Of a stretch of DNA of 64,000 nt, positions 17,059-28,894 are shown in pieces. Under the pieces are notes generated by a model. The model saw only the letters and a program-made list of their open reading frames with translations. It did not search any database and was not told the DNA's origin. Made by a program: the position numbers and the translations under genes. The DNA comes from Chlamydiota bacterium (GTDB lineage Bacteria > Chlamydiota > Chlamydiia > Chlamydiales > Rhabdochlamydiaceae): assembly GCA_013288005.1 (NCBI GenBank), contig JABDCS010000004.1:1-64000 (forward strand), written 5' to 3'. Position 1 is the first letter of the stretch. Each line of letters opens with the position of its first letter.

Positions 17059-17529
17059 ATGAATAATCAATCTGGTCAAGGAGCTGACTGGGAGAAGTCG
17101 GTAAATAATGACCCGGCTCCCGCCAAAACTCGAAGGCTTGTTTCTATTACTGAAGCTGCCAAGATTAACAGCGTTACACGCCAAGCGATCTATGTCGCTA
17201 TCAAACAAAATAAACTAAAAGCTTTCAAAGATGCTGCACGTTGGATGATTGATCTTGATGATCTTGAAAACTATCGTCGCCAAAAATATTCACGTACAAA
17301 GTCTATGTTCAACGGCGAACTTCTTTTTGATAATGACAAAGGATTTTTCTCTGTGAATCAAATCGCTAAACATCTCGATGTTCCGGCACAAAAAATTTAC
17401 TACGCCACACGAGTCGGTCTTCTTAAAGCAAGCCGTAGAGGCGCTGCTTGGGTAGTTCATAAGAACGACGTCGAAGAATATAAACGAAATTATCTAGATA
17501 AGAATGGGAGTCAGGATCAAGTAATGTGA
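17059..17529 (+). CDS. euo: Early upstream ORF protein EUO, DNA-binding regulator
   Basis: 156 residues. EUO in Chlamydia is an abundant early protein that represses late-cycle promoters. The sequence contains two successive excisionase/MerR-like helix-turn-helix units: residues 28-78 (LVSITEAAKINSVTRQAIY through WMIDLDDLENYRRQKYSR) and 95-146 (GFFSVNQIAKHLDVPAQKIY through WVVHKNDVEEYKRNY). They share the pattern S-x-x-x-A-(K), a Tyr after the helix, a short G/N-K-L-L-K-A loop, W, and D-(L/V)-E-x-Y-(R/K)-R, so the protein looks like an internal duplication. It is somewhat shorter than the ~180-residue Chlamydia protein. RBS AAGGAGAAAACT. Own promoter and strong terminator; recJ is convergent. 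EUO-recJ-secDF is the chlamydial gene order. Confidence 0.95.
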   Translation: MNNQSGQGADWEKSVNNDPAPAKTRRLVSITEAAKINSVTRQAIYVAIKQNKLKAFKDAARWMIDLDDLENYRRQKYSRTKSMFNGELLFDNDKGFFSVNQIAKHLDVPAQKIYYATRVGLLKASRRGAAWVVHKNDVEEYKRNYLDKNGSQDQVM

Positions 17530-17581
17530 TTCTGATTTTTTTTATCTAATCGAAAGGAATTAATTCCTTAAAAGACATAAG

Positions 17582-17619
17582 AATCGCCATGCAGTTTTGG
17601 CTGCATGGCGATTTTTTTT
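17582..17619 (+). terminator. Intrinsic terminator of euo
   Basis: A perfect 13-bp stem AATCGCCATGCAG / CTGCATGGCGATT with the 6-nt loop TTTTGG, followed by eight Ts. It lies about 50 bp after the euo stop and directly before the recJ stop. Confidence 0.93.
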
Positions 17620-17622
17620 GTA

Positions 17623-19365
17623 TTATGTTTCCAGAATTTTGAAATCTCGAATTTGCAATTGAATGCTGGATTTATTGAGGAAGTTGTTGATGTGGGGGGT
17701 AAATGCAATAAGCAGCGAAAGATTGCGACGGCAAAGCTGCTGACGTCTATTCGCCATGCCGAAGCCTATCCCTTCTAATAACCTATCTTCCTGTTCTAAA
17801 TAGAGTTTAAGATGTGTTTTCCCCACAATTTTAGGAGGCCAAATTTGTTTGGCATCACAATAAAAGATGGGGGCAGGATTTTCGTGACCAAATGGCTCTA
17901 ATAAACTCAATGACTCCATAAAGTCGAAAGTAATGTCTCTAAAGGTAATTTTAGCATCAAGACGCAATTTAGTCTGAAGATCCTGGTTGCTAAGACGGCT
18001 ATTGGCATAAGCAATAAAGTTGCTTTTAAAAAGGGGTAAATTACTGGCCTTGATGGTCAATCCTGCTGCATAATCATGACCGCCAAAATTTTCTAGAAGG
18101 TCTGCATTGTCTTTTAAAATGGAAAGCAAAGGAAATTCGGGAATCGTTCGTAACGACCCCTTTCCAACTCCTTGATCAATTGCAATTACTAGAGTCGGGC
18201 GATTGTATTGCTTAGCGATGCGGGCGGTTATAATAGGTATAATTCCGGGATGCCATTTTTCTGAATGAAGAACAATTGCTTTATCTTTAAGGATTTGTGG
18301 ATGTTTTTGTAAAACTTCTTCCACATCTTCAGCATCACGTCTTTCAATTTTTTGTCTTTCGCTATTATTCAGATCGAGTTCTTGAGCTAGCGCTTCGGCC
18401 GCTATCGGATCTCGGAGTAATAAAAGTTCTACACCTTTTAAGGGATCAGCAATTCGACCTAAGCTATTGAGGCGAGGAGCGACTTTGGAGGCGATATCAG
18501 CAGGAGTTAACTCACCTGGTTTAAGTTCGCAAATCGAAAAGAGTTTAGTAAGTCCAATACGTCGCGTTTTGCGCAACTGACGTAATCCATAGCGGACTAG
18601 AATACGGTTTTCTCCTAGTAAAGAACCCATATCGGCTATCGTACCCAAGGCTACTAAATCAAGATAACGTTTAAGATCGATTTTGCCCGGACCAATTTCA
18701 TTATTCGATAGTAAGGCATTTGTCAGAGCATGAATCAATTTAAACGCCATTCCGACTCCGGTCAGCTCTCGATTCGGGTAGGCGGTACTATTGAGTAGTT
18801 TTGGATTGAGCGTGGCTATGCAGTGCGGCAATTTAGCTGTAGGCTCATGGTGATCGGTGACGATTACATCGACATTTTGCTCAACAGCCTTTTCAATTTC
18901 ATTAGCAGCAGTTATTCCACAATCCACTGTAATAAGAAGAGTGCAATTATTTCTTTTTGCATAATCTAGAGCATCGAGAATAAGGCTCTGTTTTAACGAG
19001 GTGCGATTAGGAACGTAGTAAAAGACATTGACCCCATTAAAGCGGAGAAATTCTGTTAAAAGTGCTGTAGCGGTAATGCCATCGACATCATTATCCCCGT
19101 ACACAAGAATGTTTTCCTTTTCCCGAAAAGCAAGTAAAACCCGTTCAACAGCTTTGTCCATATCGGGGAAAAGATGCGGATCATGTAAATTGGGAAGCTT
19201 TGCATAGAGATAGTCATGAATGGCTTCTTGAGTTTCAAAACCTCGTGAAACAAGAACTTGGGCTGTGACAGGGTGAATATTGAAATCACTAATAATACTC
19301 TCTGTCCATTCAGGATCATTATCTGGATATACCCAAATAGGATTTTGATTAATGCTCTGGCGCAT
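17623..19365 (-). CDS. recJ: Single-stranded-DNA-specific exonuclease RecJ
   Basis: 580 residues, DHH superfamily 5'-3' exonuclease used in recombination and mismatch/base-excision repair. Visible are motif I YGDNDVDGITATAL (Asp-91, Asp-93, Asp-95), VDCGI near 150, the DHH motif VTDHHEPT near 168, LTGVGMAFKL, and the DHHA1-like PRLNSLGRI segment near 298 and GGHDYAAGLTI near 430 (the GGHxxAAG motif). The C-terminal OB-like part matches RecJ. In the usual motif I the second residue is Tyr (DYDADG); here it is Asn, outside the metal ligands. Upstream lies the repeat-filled gap to secDF. Confidence 0.96.
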   Translation of the reverse strand: MRQSINQNPIWVYPDNDPEWTESIISDFNIHPVTAQVLVSRGFETQEAIHDYLYAKLPNLHDPHLFPDMDKAVERVLLAFREKENILVYGDNDVDGITATALLTEFLRFNGVNVFYYVPNRTSLKQSLILDALDYAKRNNCTLLITVDCGITAANEIEKAVEQNVDVIVTDHHEPTAKLPHCIATLNPKLLNSTAYPNRELTGVGMAFKLIHALTNALLSNNEIGPGKIDLKRYLDLVALGTIADMGSLLGENRILVRYGLRQLRKTRRIGLTKLFSICELKPGELTPADIASKVAPRLNSLGRIADPLKGVELLLLRDPIAAEALAQELDLNNSERQKIERRDAEDVEEVLQKHPQILKDKAIVLHSEKWHPGIIPIITARIAKQYNRPTLVIAIDQGVGKGSLRTIPEFPLLSILKDNADLLENFGGHDYAAGLTIKASNLPLFKSNFIAYANSRLSNQDLQTKLRLDAKITFRDITFDFMESLSLLEPFGHENPAPIFYCDAKQIWPPKIVGKTHLKLYLEQEDRLLEGIGFGMANRRQQLCRRNLSLLIAFTPHINNFLNKSSIQLQIRDFKILET

Positions 19366-19586
19366 TAGCTACCACAGTTGAAAACCTTGATGATAATCTA
19401 GACTTTATCAAAAGAAATATTTCATCGCCCAAAAGTGACGAAACCTTAATTCTAGCGATATTTCTTAAAGCGTTAAAAACTTAATTTCAGGACACAATCG
19501 TAAGGGATTGCTTATCGCCTATGTTTGATATGTTTGCAATGACAAAAATCACGATTTAGATGAATTAGAAAATGGTTAAGCTTTTC

Positions 19587-19614
19587 TTAACAAGCACTCT
19601 AGGAATTGGATAAT
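19587..19614 (+). promoter_or_regulatory. Candidate promoter inside the recJ-secDF repeat
   Basis: TTAACA (19587-19592), a 16-bp spacer, then GATAAT (19609-19614). It points toward the strong hairpin terminator at 19631, so it could drive a very short RNA. Sequence evidence only. Confidence 0.25.
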
Positions 19615-19630
19615 TAGATTTTTGATTACA

Positions 19631-19666
19631 AACCTGTACAGAACTGCATTCCTGTACAGGTTTTTT
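19631..19666 (+). terminator. Strong intrinsic terminator without an upstream plus-strand gene
   Basis: An 11-bp stem AACCTGTACAG / CTGTACAGGTT, a loop of about 10 nt, and a run of six Ts on the plus strand. Both flanking genes are on the minus strand (recJ begins at 19365, secDF ends at 19725). It may act on the minus strand after secDF, although the T-run there is weaker (TTTG), or it may end a small plus-strand RNA. Confidence 0.7.
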
Positions 19667-19724
19667 GAATCGAAAATCGGTCCAAAGCTCTGAAAGTCGC
19701 TAAAATTTATCTTTGATACACTCT

Positions 19725-22700
19725 CTAGGATTCGGAGTGGTTCAATGACATTTCCTTTTCTATCTTATGTTCGCGATTGTAAAAAAAGCGCATAACGGGC
19801 GCGGCAATGAAGAGAGAAGAAAGGGTGCCAAATATGACCCCAATAGCCATTACGAGTGCGAAAGAAAATATTGTACTTCCACCTAGCGCTACTAAAGGCA
19901 GCAAAACAAGTAGTGTTGTTCCAGAAGTCAACACTGTGCGGCTAAGTGTAACATTGAGCGCATGATTGATGGTGCCGATCAAGTTTTTTTCTGTTTTAAA
20001 CCGTAATTCTTCACGGATCCTATCAAAAACAATAATCGTGTCATTTAAAGAATAACCCACAATTGTCAGTAAGGCCGCAACGCTATGCAAGTCGATCTGT
20101 ACCGGTACACCGAGCCAATGCAGAAGGGCCATCATTCCTACAGTAAAAATAATATCATGTAACAGACAGATAGTGGCTGCGATTGCATAACTAAATTCAA
20201 ACCGGAAGGTGATATAACCTAGGATACAAAGCAGGGCGATACTTAATCCGATTAAGGCTTGCGTGCGCATGGTGTCGGACATTTGACCGCTGATGGCTAT
20301 CCAATTTTGATCCAGTGTCTGCTGAGTCGAAGTGGGCAATTCGATACCTGTTTTCCCCAAAATATTGACAATCCAAGCAATGCGTGGATTTGTTTCATAA
20401 GGGTAGGTTGGTTCCTTGTCATCATATTCAATAGGCATTTGGTAAAATGGATGACCTGGCTCCTCCATGCTCTTACTAAAAAATACACGTATATGATTGG
20501 ACGGATTCAGTTCACGAACTTGAAAATCTTGTTGTGAGACCCCTCCTTCTAGAAGAGCCTTTTCCACAACCTGTCGATAATCGCTATTCGGGGATGGTTG
20601 CAATTCGAGTGAAATCGCGTAACCGCCTGTAAAGTCCATGCCCAAGAATGTTTTACGTTGAACTAAGGTAAGGGCTACTCCAATCACAATAACAGCGATG
20701 CTAAATGCGATGGTTATTTTGGTGTATTTGAGGAAATTGAAGTTACGAGCTTTAAACCAATTGCACATCTTTAGTTCTTTGTGTTGGGGATTTTCTACCC
20801 AGCCAGCAAAGAAATAACGCGTTAAGAAGAGAGCTGTAAACATCGATGAAACTAGACCGATAATCAAAGTAACGGCCAGAGCTTTGATGGGGCCGGAATC
20901 GAAATTCAATAGGATTAATGCTGCAATTAAAGTGGTGATATTAGAATCGAAAATAGCTGAAAAAGCTCGTTTATAACCCATTTGTAAGGCATGGGCCATC
21001 CGCCCCGACTTGGCAAATTCTTCTCGAATTCTCTCAAAGACTAAAACGTTTGCATCAACCGCCATTCCCAAAGTTAGAATGATACCTGCGATGCCAGCTA
21101 AGGTCATCGTCGCTTGCAAGTTTTGTAATGTCGCCCACATGATGAGTAAATTAAAGAAAACTGCAGCGGTCGCTACGATTCCACCAAAACGATAATATCC
21201 AATCATTACGATAGCGACTAAGGCTAAGGAAATGAAAATCCCGAGAATTCCTAAATGGCGTTCGTGGCTGCCTAACTCAGGGCTAACATTTTTTTCCGAT
21301 AGAATGTGGGGAGTAAAACTCAAGGAACCTGCTTTTAGGTCAGCTTCGAGTTGGTTCACCTCTCGTTGTGTAAAACTTCCGCTAATCATAGCACTGTCGC
21401 TCAGAGCGGAATCTAGAGTCGGAGCGCTAATTACAGATCCATTAAGGATCACAGCCATTCTCCAACCTTTCCCGCCGGAATAGCTTTCGAGAGGTGTCCC
21501 TGCTATTTTTTCACGTGCAAACGCACCGGTCCAATTGCGGAGATCTTCTCGAGGATTACTCTTGGTTTTATTGAGTCCTGTTTGCGACCCCTTAACGGTA
21601 AAAGAAAGAAAATTGCCCTTCGAAGGATCGTAAGAAGCTGTCACATTATCAAGATTGGAACCTTCGAGTGCATAGTTACGAAAAACGAAGAGAAGAGGGT
21701 TGCTCTGACCATGCCATTCGGTAAAGTCATCTCCACGCCACAATGCAATTTTTGATGTGTTGATATCGTAGAGGCTAGAGGCATTCAGATCAGAAGGCCC
21801 AGCTAATTGCAATCCTTGTTGATGCAAGAAACGAGCTGATTCACTTCGAGGCTGAATGACATCTGGATTCATAGAATTGCCATGAATATGCTGCCAGGCA
21901 ATCCGATTAATGTTTTCCATTGTTGTCTGATTAGTCACTACAGCTTCGTTCCACACTTCTTGAAGAAATTGGCGAACGTGTTCAGCCATGCTAGGGTTGC
22001 TCGGGGAAAATTTCTCGTTGACGACATGAAAATACATTGTAGAGGCTTTGATCAGTTCGCCTGCCGATAGAGATTGAGAACCAGGGAAATCAAGAGATAT
22101 CGCTTTTCCTTCCTGACGGATGCTCACTTCGGAGACACCCATTTTGTTGACGCGTTGATACAGTTCATTGATGCCTTGACGTACGTCAACTTCATCTGTG
22201 ACAAGTCGTTGATTGGCGTCACGTAATTCAAGCTGGACGGTTTTTCCTCCTGATAGATCGAGTCCCCAATGCAAGACTTTACGATCATCCCCGCGAAAAT
22301 ACTTGATGAAGCTAAGTTTGGCATTGCTCCAATAAACATTTTGGGTGGGGGCTGGGATATCTAAAGGGGAAGTCCCTTTAATTCCCAGTTGGGCAGCATA
22401 ATAATCATCACGCCATTTTAAGAGGTCTTCATGAATACGCGTATCGATTTTGTTTTCTGTTAAAATTCGCTGTTCTAGATTGGAAAATTCCAACAGGGCA
22501 AAACGTTTCGTTCCAAGGACGGAGAAATTTTCGCGAGAAGCTTTGAGAACATTTTGGTAATAATCTTTTTGTTCAAAAACAAAATCCTGAGAAAAATCAC
22601 TGTCGGATACTAGTGTATTGCCTGGATATCCATAAAAGCCTTCATTTTGCAATAAGCGCTGTAATTGTCCAAAATCCTCAATGAACTGGCGAGCTTGTTC

Positions 22701-24284
22701 ACTATTTGGATTGTCACGTATAGGAGCCAGTATTTTTTCAATACCTTTGGCAATAACGTACACGGAATTCATCCGTAGTCCTGGAGGAGGACTTTGATTA
22801 TTGACAACGGGCGAGTAAACTAATAATCCGAATGAACGTTCGTGTGCAGGAAGAGCATTATATGTCTCGTAATCCCAAACAGGAAAGGCATTTGCTTGAA
22901 GATCGGGATGCTTGGGTTGCCAAAGATGTTGAATCGAAGAGCGCACTTGTTCCGTTTCTGCTTTGGCTATCGAAGAAAGGCGCATCACAAGAAAACTCTG
23001 AGTATCAGGTAAATGACTCATAGCTACTGTAAATTGCCCTTGATAAGGGGTAATTATCTCATCAGTTTGGCGAGATGCAAAAGCTATTTGGTTATAGAGC
23101 AATTGATCAGCTTGGTCTTTGGCATTTTGCCCCTGAGTATCCTGCGGCAATTTCTGCTTCCAATCGAGAAAGTCTGCATATACTTCAAGCATGATACGGT
23201 CATTCGCCCAATCGATTATAATTTTTTGAATAAAGGGATTATTCAGTTGTAAGTCGAAGGCTTGACATGTCTCGGCTTCAGGGCCTTGGCGTAATAATTT
23301 AAGAGAGTCTTCAATTGAAACTAATGACCAGGGGTTTTGCCCTGAAGCAAAAGCAGCGGTATTCTTTTTTACAATAGCTATTGCAGAAGAAAGAGCTTGT
23401 TCTTTTGATGCGAGAGCGGCGATTTGTTGTTGGGTAAATCCGGCTGAAGCATCCGAGCTTTGCTCAAGTTGGGTTTTTTGCTGATGAATAGTAGATTTCA
23501 CTGTTTCAAGAGCTTGAGAAAACTTTTCGGCTTGTACGCGTTTGGCAGGTTGAGCAATAGGTAGTTGAGTAAAGCTTGCAAAATAACGATGGCTAACAGC
23601 GCTTTCTTGACCGAAGAGTTGAGAGAAGCTAGTGATATTTTCAGCTAAGGAAACGGCAGTATCTTGCAATCGCGCATCGTTGGGGTGATCGATTACGGCT
23701 TTTGCCAATGCGGCATTTTCACTCGTGCCGCCTAAAGCTGTTCCCAATTGTAAAACGCGGTCTTCGATTACGGCGCGATAAAGAGGAGTAGGAGCGCCTT
23801 GAGCGTCTTTTTTAAAAGAAAACTGAAAATATTCTTCGGGGCTATTTGTCTCGAGGTGAAGGGGGATTTTTCTTTTGATGAGCACTGTCTTAGATTGTAC
23901 AGCGTCGGAATCCTCAACTAATGAAAGCTGGGCGGGAACAAAAGGAATCAAGTTTCCAGCGTGGGGAAAAGTTTGTGAAAAACGCGTAGCGTCATTCGTA
24001 GAAGCAAAAGTAATTGAGACGAATTGCGGATTCTTCGTGTCTAGCCAAACCTTTTGAGGTTTTATATTCAATAACTTGCAATAGGAGCGTAGCCATTTTT
24101 CGGAGAAAGCCTCGAGCTCATTGACCCTGGTCGTGGCATCACTTGCGATTGCTAGGGCCTGTTTTTCCTCAATGGGACTATGAAGGGGTTTAGCGTAATA
24201 AAAAAGAGTGGGCAATATATTATAAAGTGTAAGCGCTAATACCGTAATAATAAGTACTGTTTGCCAACGTTTCTGCTTTTCCAT
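19725..24284 (-). CDS. secDF: Fused protein translocase subunit SecDF
   Basis: 1519 residues, a SecD-SecF fusion as in Chlamydia (CT448 as I recall). It assists the SecYEG channel with the proton-motive force. It opens with the first TM segment (WQTVLIITVLALTLYNILP). A very large periplasmic region of ~600 residues follows, much longer than in E. coli SecD, and rich in Gln/Ala helices. SecD proper then begins at YFRGDDRKVLHWGLDLSGGK near 670. SecD TM segments follow (GIFISLALVAIVMIGYYRF; AGIAGIILTLGMAVDANVLVFERIREE). The SecF half starts near 1180 with MCNWFKARNFNFLKYTK, LGMDFTGGYA, and its second NDTIIVFDRIREE motif. The two DxxxxFxRIREE motifs confirm the duplication. The stop codon falls in the repeat end at 19712-19730. 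Confidence 0.96.
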   Translation of the reverse strand: MEKQKRWQTVLIITVLALTLYNILPTLFYYAKPLHSPIEEKQALAIASDATTRVNELEAFSEKWLRSYCKLLNIKPQKVWLDTKNPQFVSITFASTNDATRFSQTFPHAGNLIPFVPAQLSLVEDSDAVQSKTVLIKRKIPLHLETNSPEEYFQFSFKKDAQGAPTPLYRAVIEDRVLQLGTALGGTSENAALAKAVIDHPNDARLQDTAVSLAENITSFSQLFGQESAVSHRYFASFTQLPIAQPAKRVQAEKFSQALETVKSTIHQQKTQLEQSSDASAGFTQQQIAALASKEQALSSAIAIVKKNTAAFASGQNPWSLVSIEDSLKLLRQGPEAETCQAFDLQLNNPFIQKIIIDWANDRIMLEVYADFLDWKQKLPQDTQGQNAKDQADQLLYNQIAFASRQTDEIITPYQGQFTVAMSHLPDTQSFLVMRLSSIAKAETEQVRSSIQHLWQPKHPDLQANAFPVWDYETYNALPAHERSFGLLVYSPVVNNQSPPPGLRMNSVYVIAKGIEKILAPIRDNPNSEQARQFIEDFGQLQRLLQNEGFYGYPGNTLVSDSDFSQDFVFEQKDYYQNVLKASRENFSVLGTKRFALLEFSNLEQRILTENKIDTRIHEDLLKWRDDYYAAQLGIKGTSPLDIPAPTQNVYWSNAKLSFIKYFRGDDRKVLHWGLDLSGGKTVQLELRDANQRLVTDEVDVRQGINELYQRVNKMGVSEVSIRQEGKAISLDFPGSQSLSAGELIKASTMYFHVVNEKFSPSNPSMAEHVRQFLQEVWNEAVVTNQTTMENINRIAWQHIHGNSMNPDVIQPRSESARFLHQQGLQLAGPSDLNASSLYDINTSKIALWRGDDFTEWHGQSNPLLFVFRNYALEGSNLDNVTASYDPSKGNFLSFTVKGSQTGLNKTKSNPREDLRNWTGAFAREKIAGTPLESYSGGKGWRMAVILNGSVISAPTLDSALSDSAMISGSFTQREVNQLEADLKAGSLSFTPHILSEKNVSPELGSHERHLGILGIFISLALVAIVMIGYYRFGGIVATAAVFFNLLIMWATLQNLQATMTLAGIAGIILTLGMAVDANVLVFERIREEFAKSGRMAHALQMGYKRAFSAIFDSNITTLIAALILLNFDSGPIKALAVTLIIGLVSSMFTALFLTRYFFAGWVENPQHKELKMCNWFKARNFNFLKYTKITIAFSIAVIVIGVALTLVQRKTFLGMDFTGGYAISLELQPSPNSDYRQVVEKALLEGGVSQQDFQVRELNPSNHIRVFFSKSMEEPGHPFYQMPIEYDDKEPTYPYETNPRIAWIVNILGKTGIELPTSTQQTLDQNWIAISGQMSDTMRTQALIGLSIALLCILGYITFRFEFSYAIAATICLLHDIIFTVGMMALLHWLGVPVQIDLHSVAALLTIVGYSLNDTIIVFDRIREELRFKTEKNLIGTINHALNVTLSRTVLTSGTTLLVLLPLVALGGSTIFSFALVMAIGVIFGTLSSLFIAAPVMRFFYNREHKIEKEMSLNHSES

Positions 24285-26658
<2,374 letters not shown>

Positions 26659-26661
26659 AAT

Positions 26662-27525
26662 ATGAAAGCTGGAAAAATTAGTGATTTACCACGAAGATTC
26701 ATGATGTCTGTCATCGTGATTTTTTGTGCAGGACTTTTAATAGCTTTTTCACCCCATTTTTGGGTGAGCTTAGCTGTAGTATTTTTCATTGCAACATTAG
26801 CGGCTATAGGTGTTTGGGAGTATGTTCAATTAGCGCAAGCCAAGGATTTACATCCCTCATCTCGACTTATGATTGCTTTGTCCGTGATCGAGGTGTTTGC
26901 TTTCTTCTTTGCGAGGCAATTTCCCCAATTGGGGCAACTGCCCATTATTGTTCTTTTTGTTGGTGTCATACTTTTTTTCCTTGCCCATTTCAAACACGCC
27001 TATAAAGCTCTAGCTCAAGTCGCTATTGAGCTTTTTGGAGTTTGTTATGTGGCAATCCCACTCTGTTTTATGTTGGGTATTCTCTACCCACTCGTAAAAG
27101 ACGCTCCACCTCAAGATGGGCGTTGGTGGCTCATGTATTTGATTGCGGTCACAAAGATTACTGATGTAGGAGCATACTTTATAGGGAAGCTATGGGGTAA
27201 ACATAAGCTAGCTCCTTTTTTGAGTCCTAAGAAAACAATTGAAGGAGCGGTTGCAGGATTTATCTGTGCTGTTTCAGCAAGTGTTGCCATGTATGCGGTC
27301 GGGAAAAAATGGTTAAGTGGTTCTTTTTTCTTAACCTTCCCAGAAGCGCTTTGGATGGGTATGGTCATAGGTTTATTGGCGCAAATCGGAGACCTTTCAG
27401 AATCTTTGTTGAAAAGAGATGCATTTGTAAAAGACAGCAATCGCTTGCCTGGACTAGGTGGCGTGCTAGATATGCTTGACTCGCTTCTTTTGACAGCTCC
27501 CGTTGTTTACTTTTTCTTATCATGA
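26662..27525 (+). CDS. cdsA: Phosphatidate cytidylyltransferase
   Basis: 287 residues, integral membrane protein. Makes CDP-diacylglycerol from phosphatidate and CTP, the branch point of phospholipid synthesis. About eight hydrophobic segments are visible, from MSVIVIFCAGLLIAF to LLLTAPVVYFFL. The family signature is near the C-terminus: KRDAFVKDSNRLPGLGGVLD through MLDSLLLTAP, and earlier KITDVGAYFIGKLWGKHKL and SPKKTIEGAVAG. Full length. Preceded by uppS and overlapped by cmk (ATGA). Confidence 0.96.
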   Translation: MKAGKISDLPRRFMMSVIVIFCAGLLIAFSPHFWVSLAVVFFIATLAAIGVWEYVQLAQAKDLHPSSRLMIALSVIEVFAFFFARQFPQLGQLPIIVLFVGVILFFLAHFKHAYKALAQVAIELFGVCYVAIPLCFMLGILYPLVKDAPPQDGRWWLMYLIAVTKITDVGAYFIGKLWGKHKLAPFLSPKKTIEGAVAGFICAVSASVAMYAVGKKWLSGSFFLTFPEALWMGMVIGLLAQIGDLSESLLKRDAFVKDSNRLPGLGGVLDMLDSLLLTAPVVYFFLS

Positions 27526-28181
27526 TTATTACAATTGATGGCCCCTCGGGCACAGGAAAATCTACAATTGCAAAAAGAGTAGCTTCTGTTTTAGGGTTTG
27601 CTTTCTTTGATACGGGCGCCATGTACCGGGCGCTCGCTTGGGAAATCCTGCAGAAACAAATTTCTATAGAAAATGCTACTGCTTTAAAAGAAGTATTAAA
27701 TTCCTTCAATTTCAACATTCAGGAACATGCAGAAGGTAAACGATATAGTGTCAATGGCATTGATGTAACCGACTCTATACGTACGCCTGTGATATCTACA
27801 AAGGCATCTGAAATCGCGACCTTGCCAGTAATAAGAGAGCTTTTACGGGATATACAGCGAAAATTTGCAAAAAATATAGACGCAGTTTTTGAAGGCAGAG
27901 ATATGGGGACAGTTGTTTTTCCCAATGCCGAGGTTAAAATTTTTTTGACGGCTAATGTAGATGTTCGGAGCGAACGGCGATTTAATGAAATCATATCTAC
28001 ATCTGCTTCTCTGACCAGAGAACAGGTGCTTCAAGATCTTAAAGAGCGAGACGAGCGGGATTCTACCCGTAAATGTGCTCCGCTAAAGAAACCATTGGAC
28101 GCAAAGGAGATTGACACTTCGGATCTAACAATTGACGAAGTTGTGACTCTAGTTCTTGCGTATGTAAAAGAGAAAGGATGA
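27522..28181 (+). CDS. cmk: Cytidylate kinase
   Basis: 219 residues. Phosphorylates CMP and dCMP with ATP. The P-loop GPSGTGKSTIAKRVA starts at residue 7; DTGAMYRALA and GRDMGTVVFP are the CMP-binding and lid-proximal motifs; RDERDSTRKCAPLKK is the usual lid segment; IDTSDLTIDEVV is the C-terminal motif. It overlaps cdsA and plsC by 4 bp each. CMP is released when CDP-diacylglycerol is used, so cmk recycles a by-product of its neighbours. Confidence 0.96.
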   Translation: MIITIDGPSGTGKSTIAKRVASVLGFAFFDTGAMYRALAWEILQKQISIENATALKEVLNSFNFNIQEHAEGKRYSVNGIDVTDSIRTPVISTKASEIATLPVIRELLRDIQRKFAKNIDAVFEGRDMGTVVFPNAEVKIFLTANVDVRSERRFNEIISTSASLTREQVLQDLKERDERDSTRKCAPLKKPLDAKEIDTSDLTIDEVVTLVLAYVKEKG

Positions 28182-28846
28182 GCTTGATGGAAAGAAAGCG
28201 AAAACCGACTTTTCTATACCGTCTAGTAATTAGCACGGTACGCGCTTTTTTTCGCATTTTTTATCGACACAAGGTTTACGGGTTGGAACATGTTGTCAAA
28301 GGTCCTGCAATCCTTGCAGCCAATCATACTTCTTTTCTTGATCCTCCTATAGTTTCGATCTCTGTTTTCGATGAAGTTTTTTTCTTAGCGCGTAAAAGTC
28401 TTTTCAAATCAAAATTTTTTGGACGTTTTATCTTAGCGCTAAATGCCCGTCCAGTTAGCGGAGAAGCAGGTGATGTTCGAGTGTTCCGAGAAATAGACGC
28501 TCTTTTGAAAGAAGGAGGAAAAGTCATTCTTTTTCCCGAGGGAACGCGCAGTAATACAGGCGAATTAGGAAAGATGAAAGGTGGAATTTCTTTTTTAGTT
28601 ATGTATGCGGGATGCGTTGTTATTCCTACTTATATTCATGGCACATACGAAATATGGGGTCGAGAGAGAAGCTTTCCTAAGCTGAGCGGTCGTACTGCAT
28701 GTGTATTTGGATCTGCTTTGCATTGGGATAAATTTGCGTCACTTGAGAAAAAAGAGGCACAACGACAATTTGCCGAAGCTCTTCGAACTTCTATACTTGA
28801 GCTGAAGTCCTGGTACGATAATGGAGCTCAAGGGACCCCGCCTTAG
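28178..28846 (+). CDS. plsC: 1-acyl-sn-glycerol-3-phosphate acyltransferase
   Basis: 222 residues. Adds the second acyl chain to lysophosphatidate, giving the substrate of CdsA. A membrane-associating N-terminal segment (YRLVISTVRAFFRIFY) precedes the catalytic HX4D motif NHTSFLDPP near residue 48. FFLARKSLFK, VILFPEGTRSNTGELG and VVIPTYIHGTYEIW are the further PlsC motifs. The start ATG 28178 overlaps the cmk stop; ATG 28187 (with AAAGGATGAG before it) is an alternative. Last gene of the operon; a tRNA gene on the opposite strand follows. Confidence 0.94.
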   Translation: MSLMERKRKPTFLYRLVISTVRAFFRIFYRHKVYGLEHVVKGPAILAANHTSFLDPPIVSISVFDEVFFLARKSLFKSKFFGRFILALNARPVSGEAGDVRVFREIDALLKEGGKVILFPEGTRSNTGELGKMKGGISFLVMYAGCVVIPTYIHGTYEIWGRERSFPKLSGRTACVFGSALHWDKFASLEKKEAQRQFAEALRTSILELKSWYDNGAQGTPP

Positions 28847-28894
28847 GACCTGCAGAAATAATCTCTTCTACTTAATTTTGAGTAGTTAAAGAGT

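Larger units (their letters stand above)
19401..19730. repeat. MITE-like repeat, copy between recJ and secDF
   Basis: The left part reads ATCAAAAGAAATATTTCATCGC, the reverse complement of the GCGATGAAATATTTC-TTTGAT arm seen at 32549 and 54101. It continues with AACCTTAATTCTAGCGATAT, matching ATTAAGGTTTxGTC of the 54-kb copy. The right part ends AAAATTTATCTTTGATACACTCTCTAGG, the other type of end arm. About 330 bp, non-coding, with imperfect inverted ends. The secDF stop codon lies in the right end. Confidence 0.6.
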
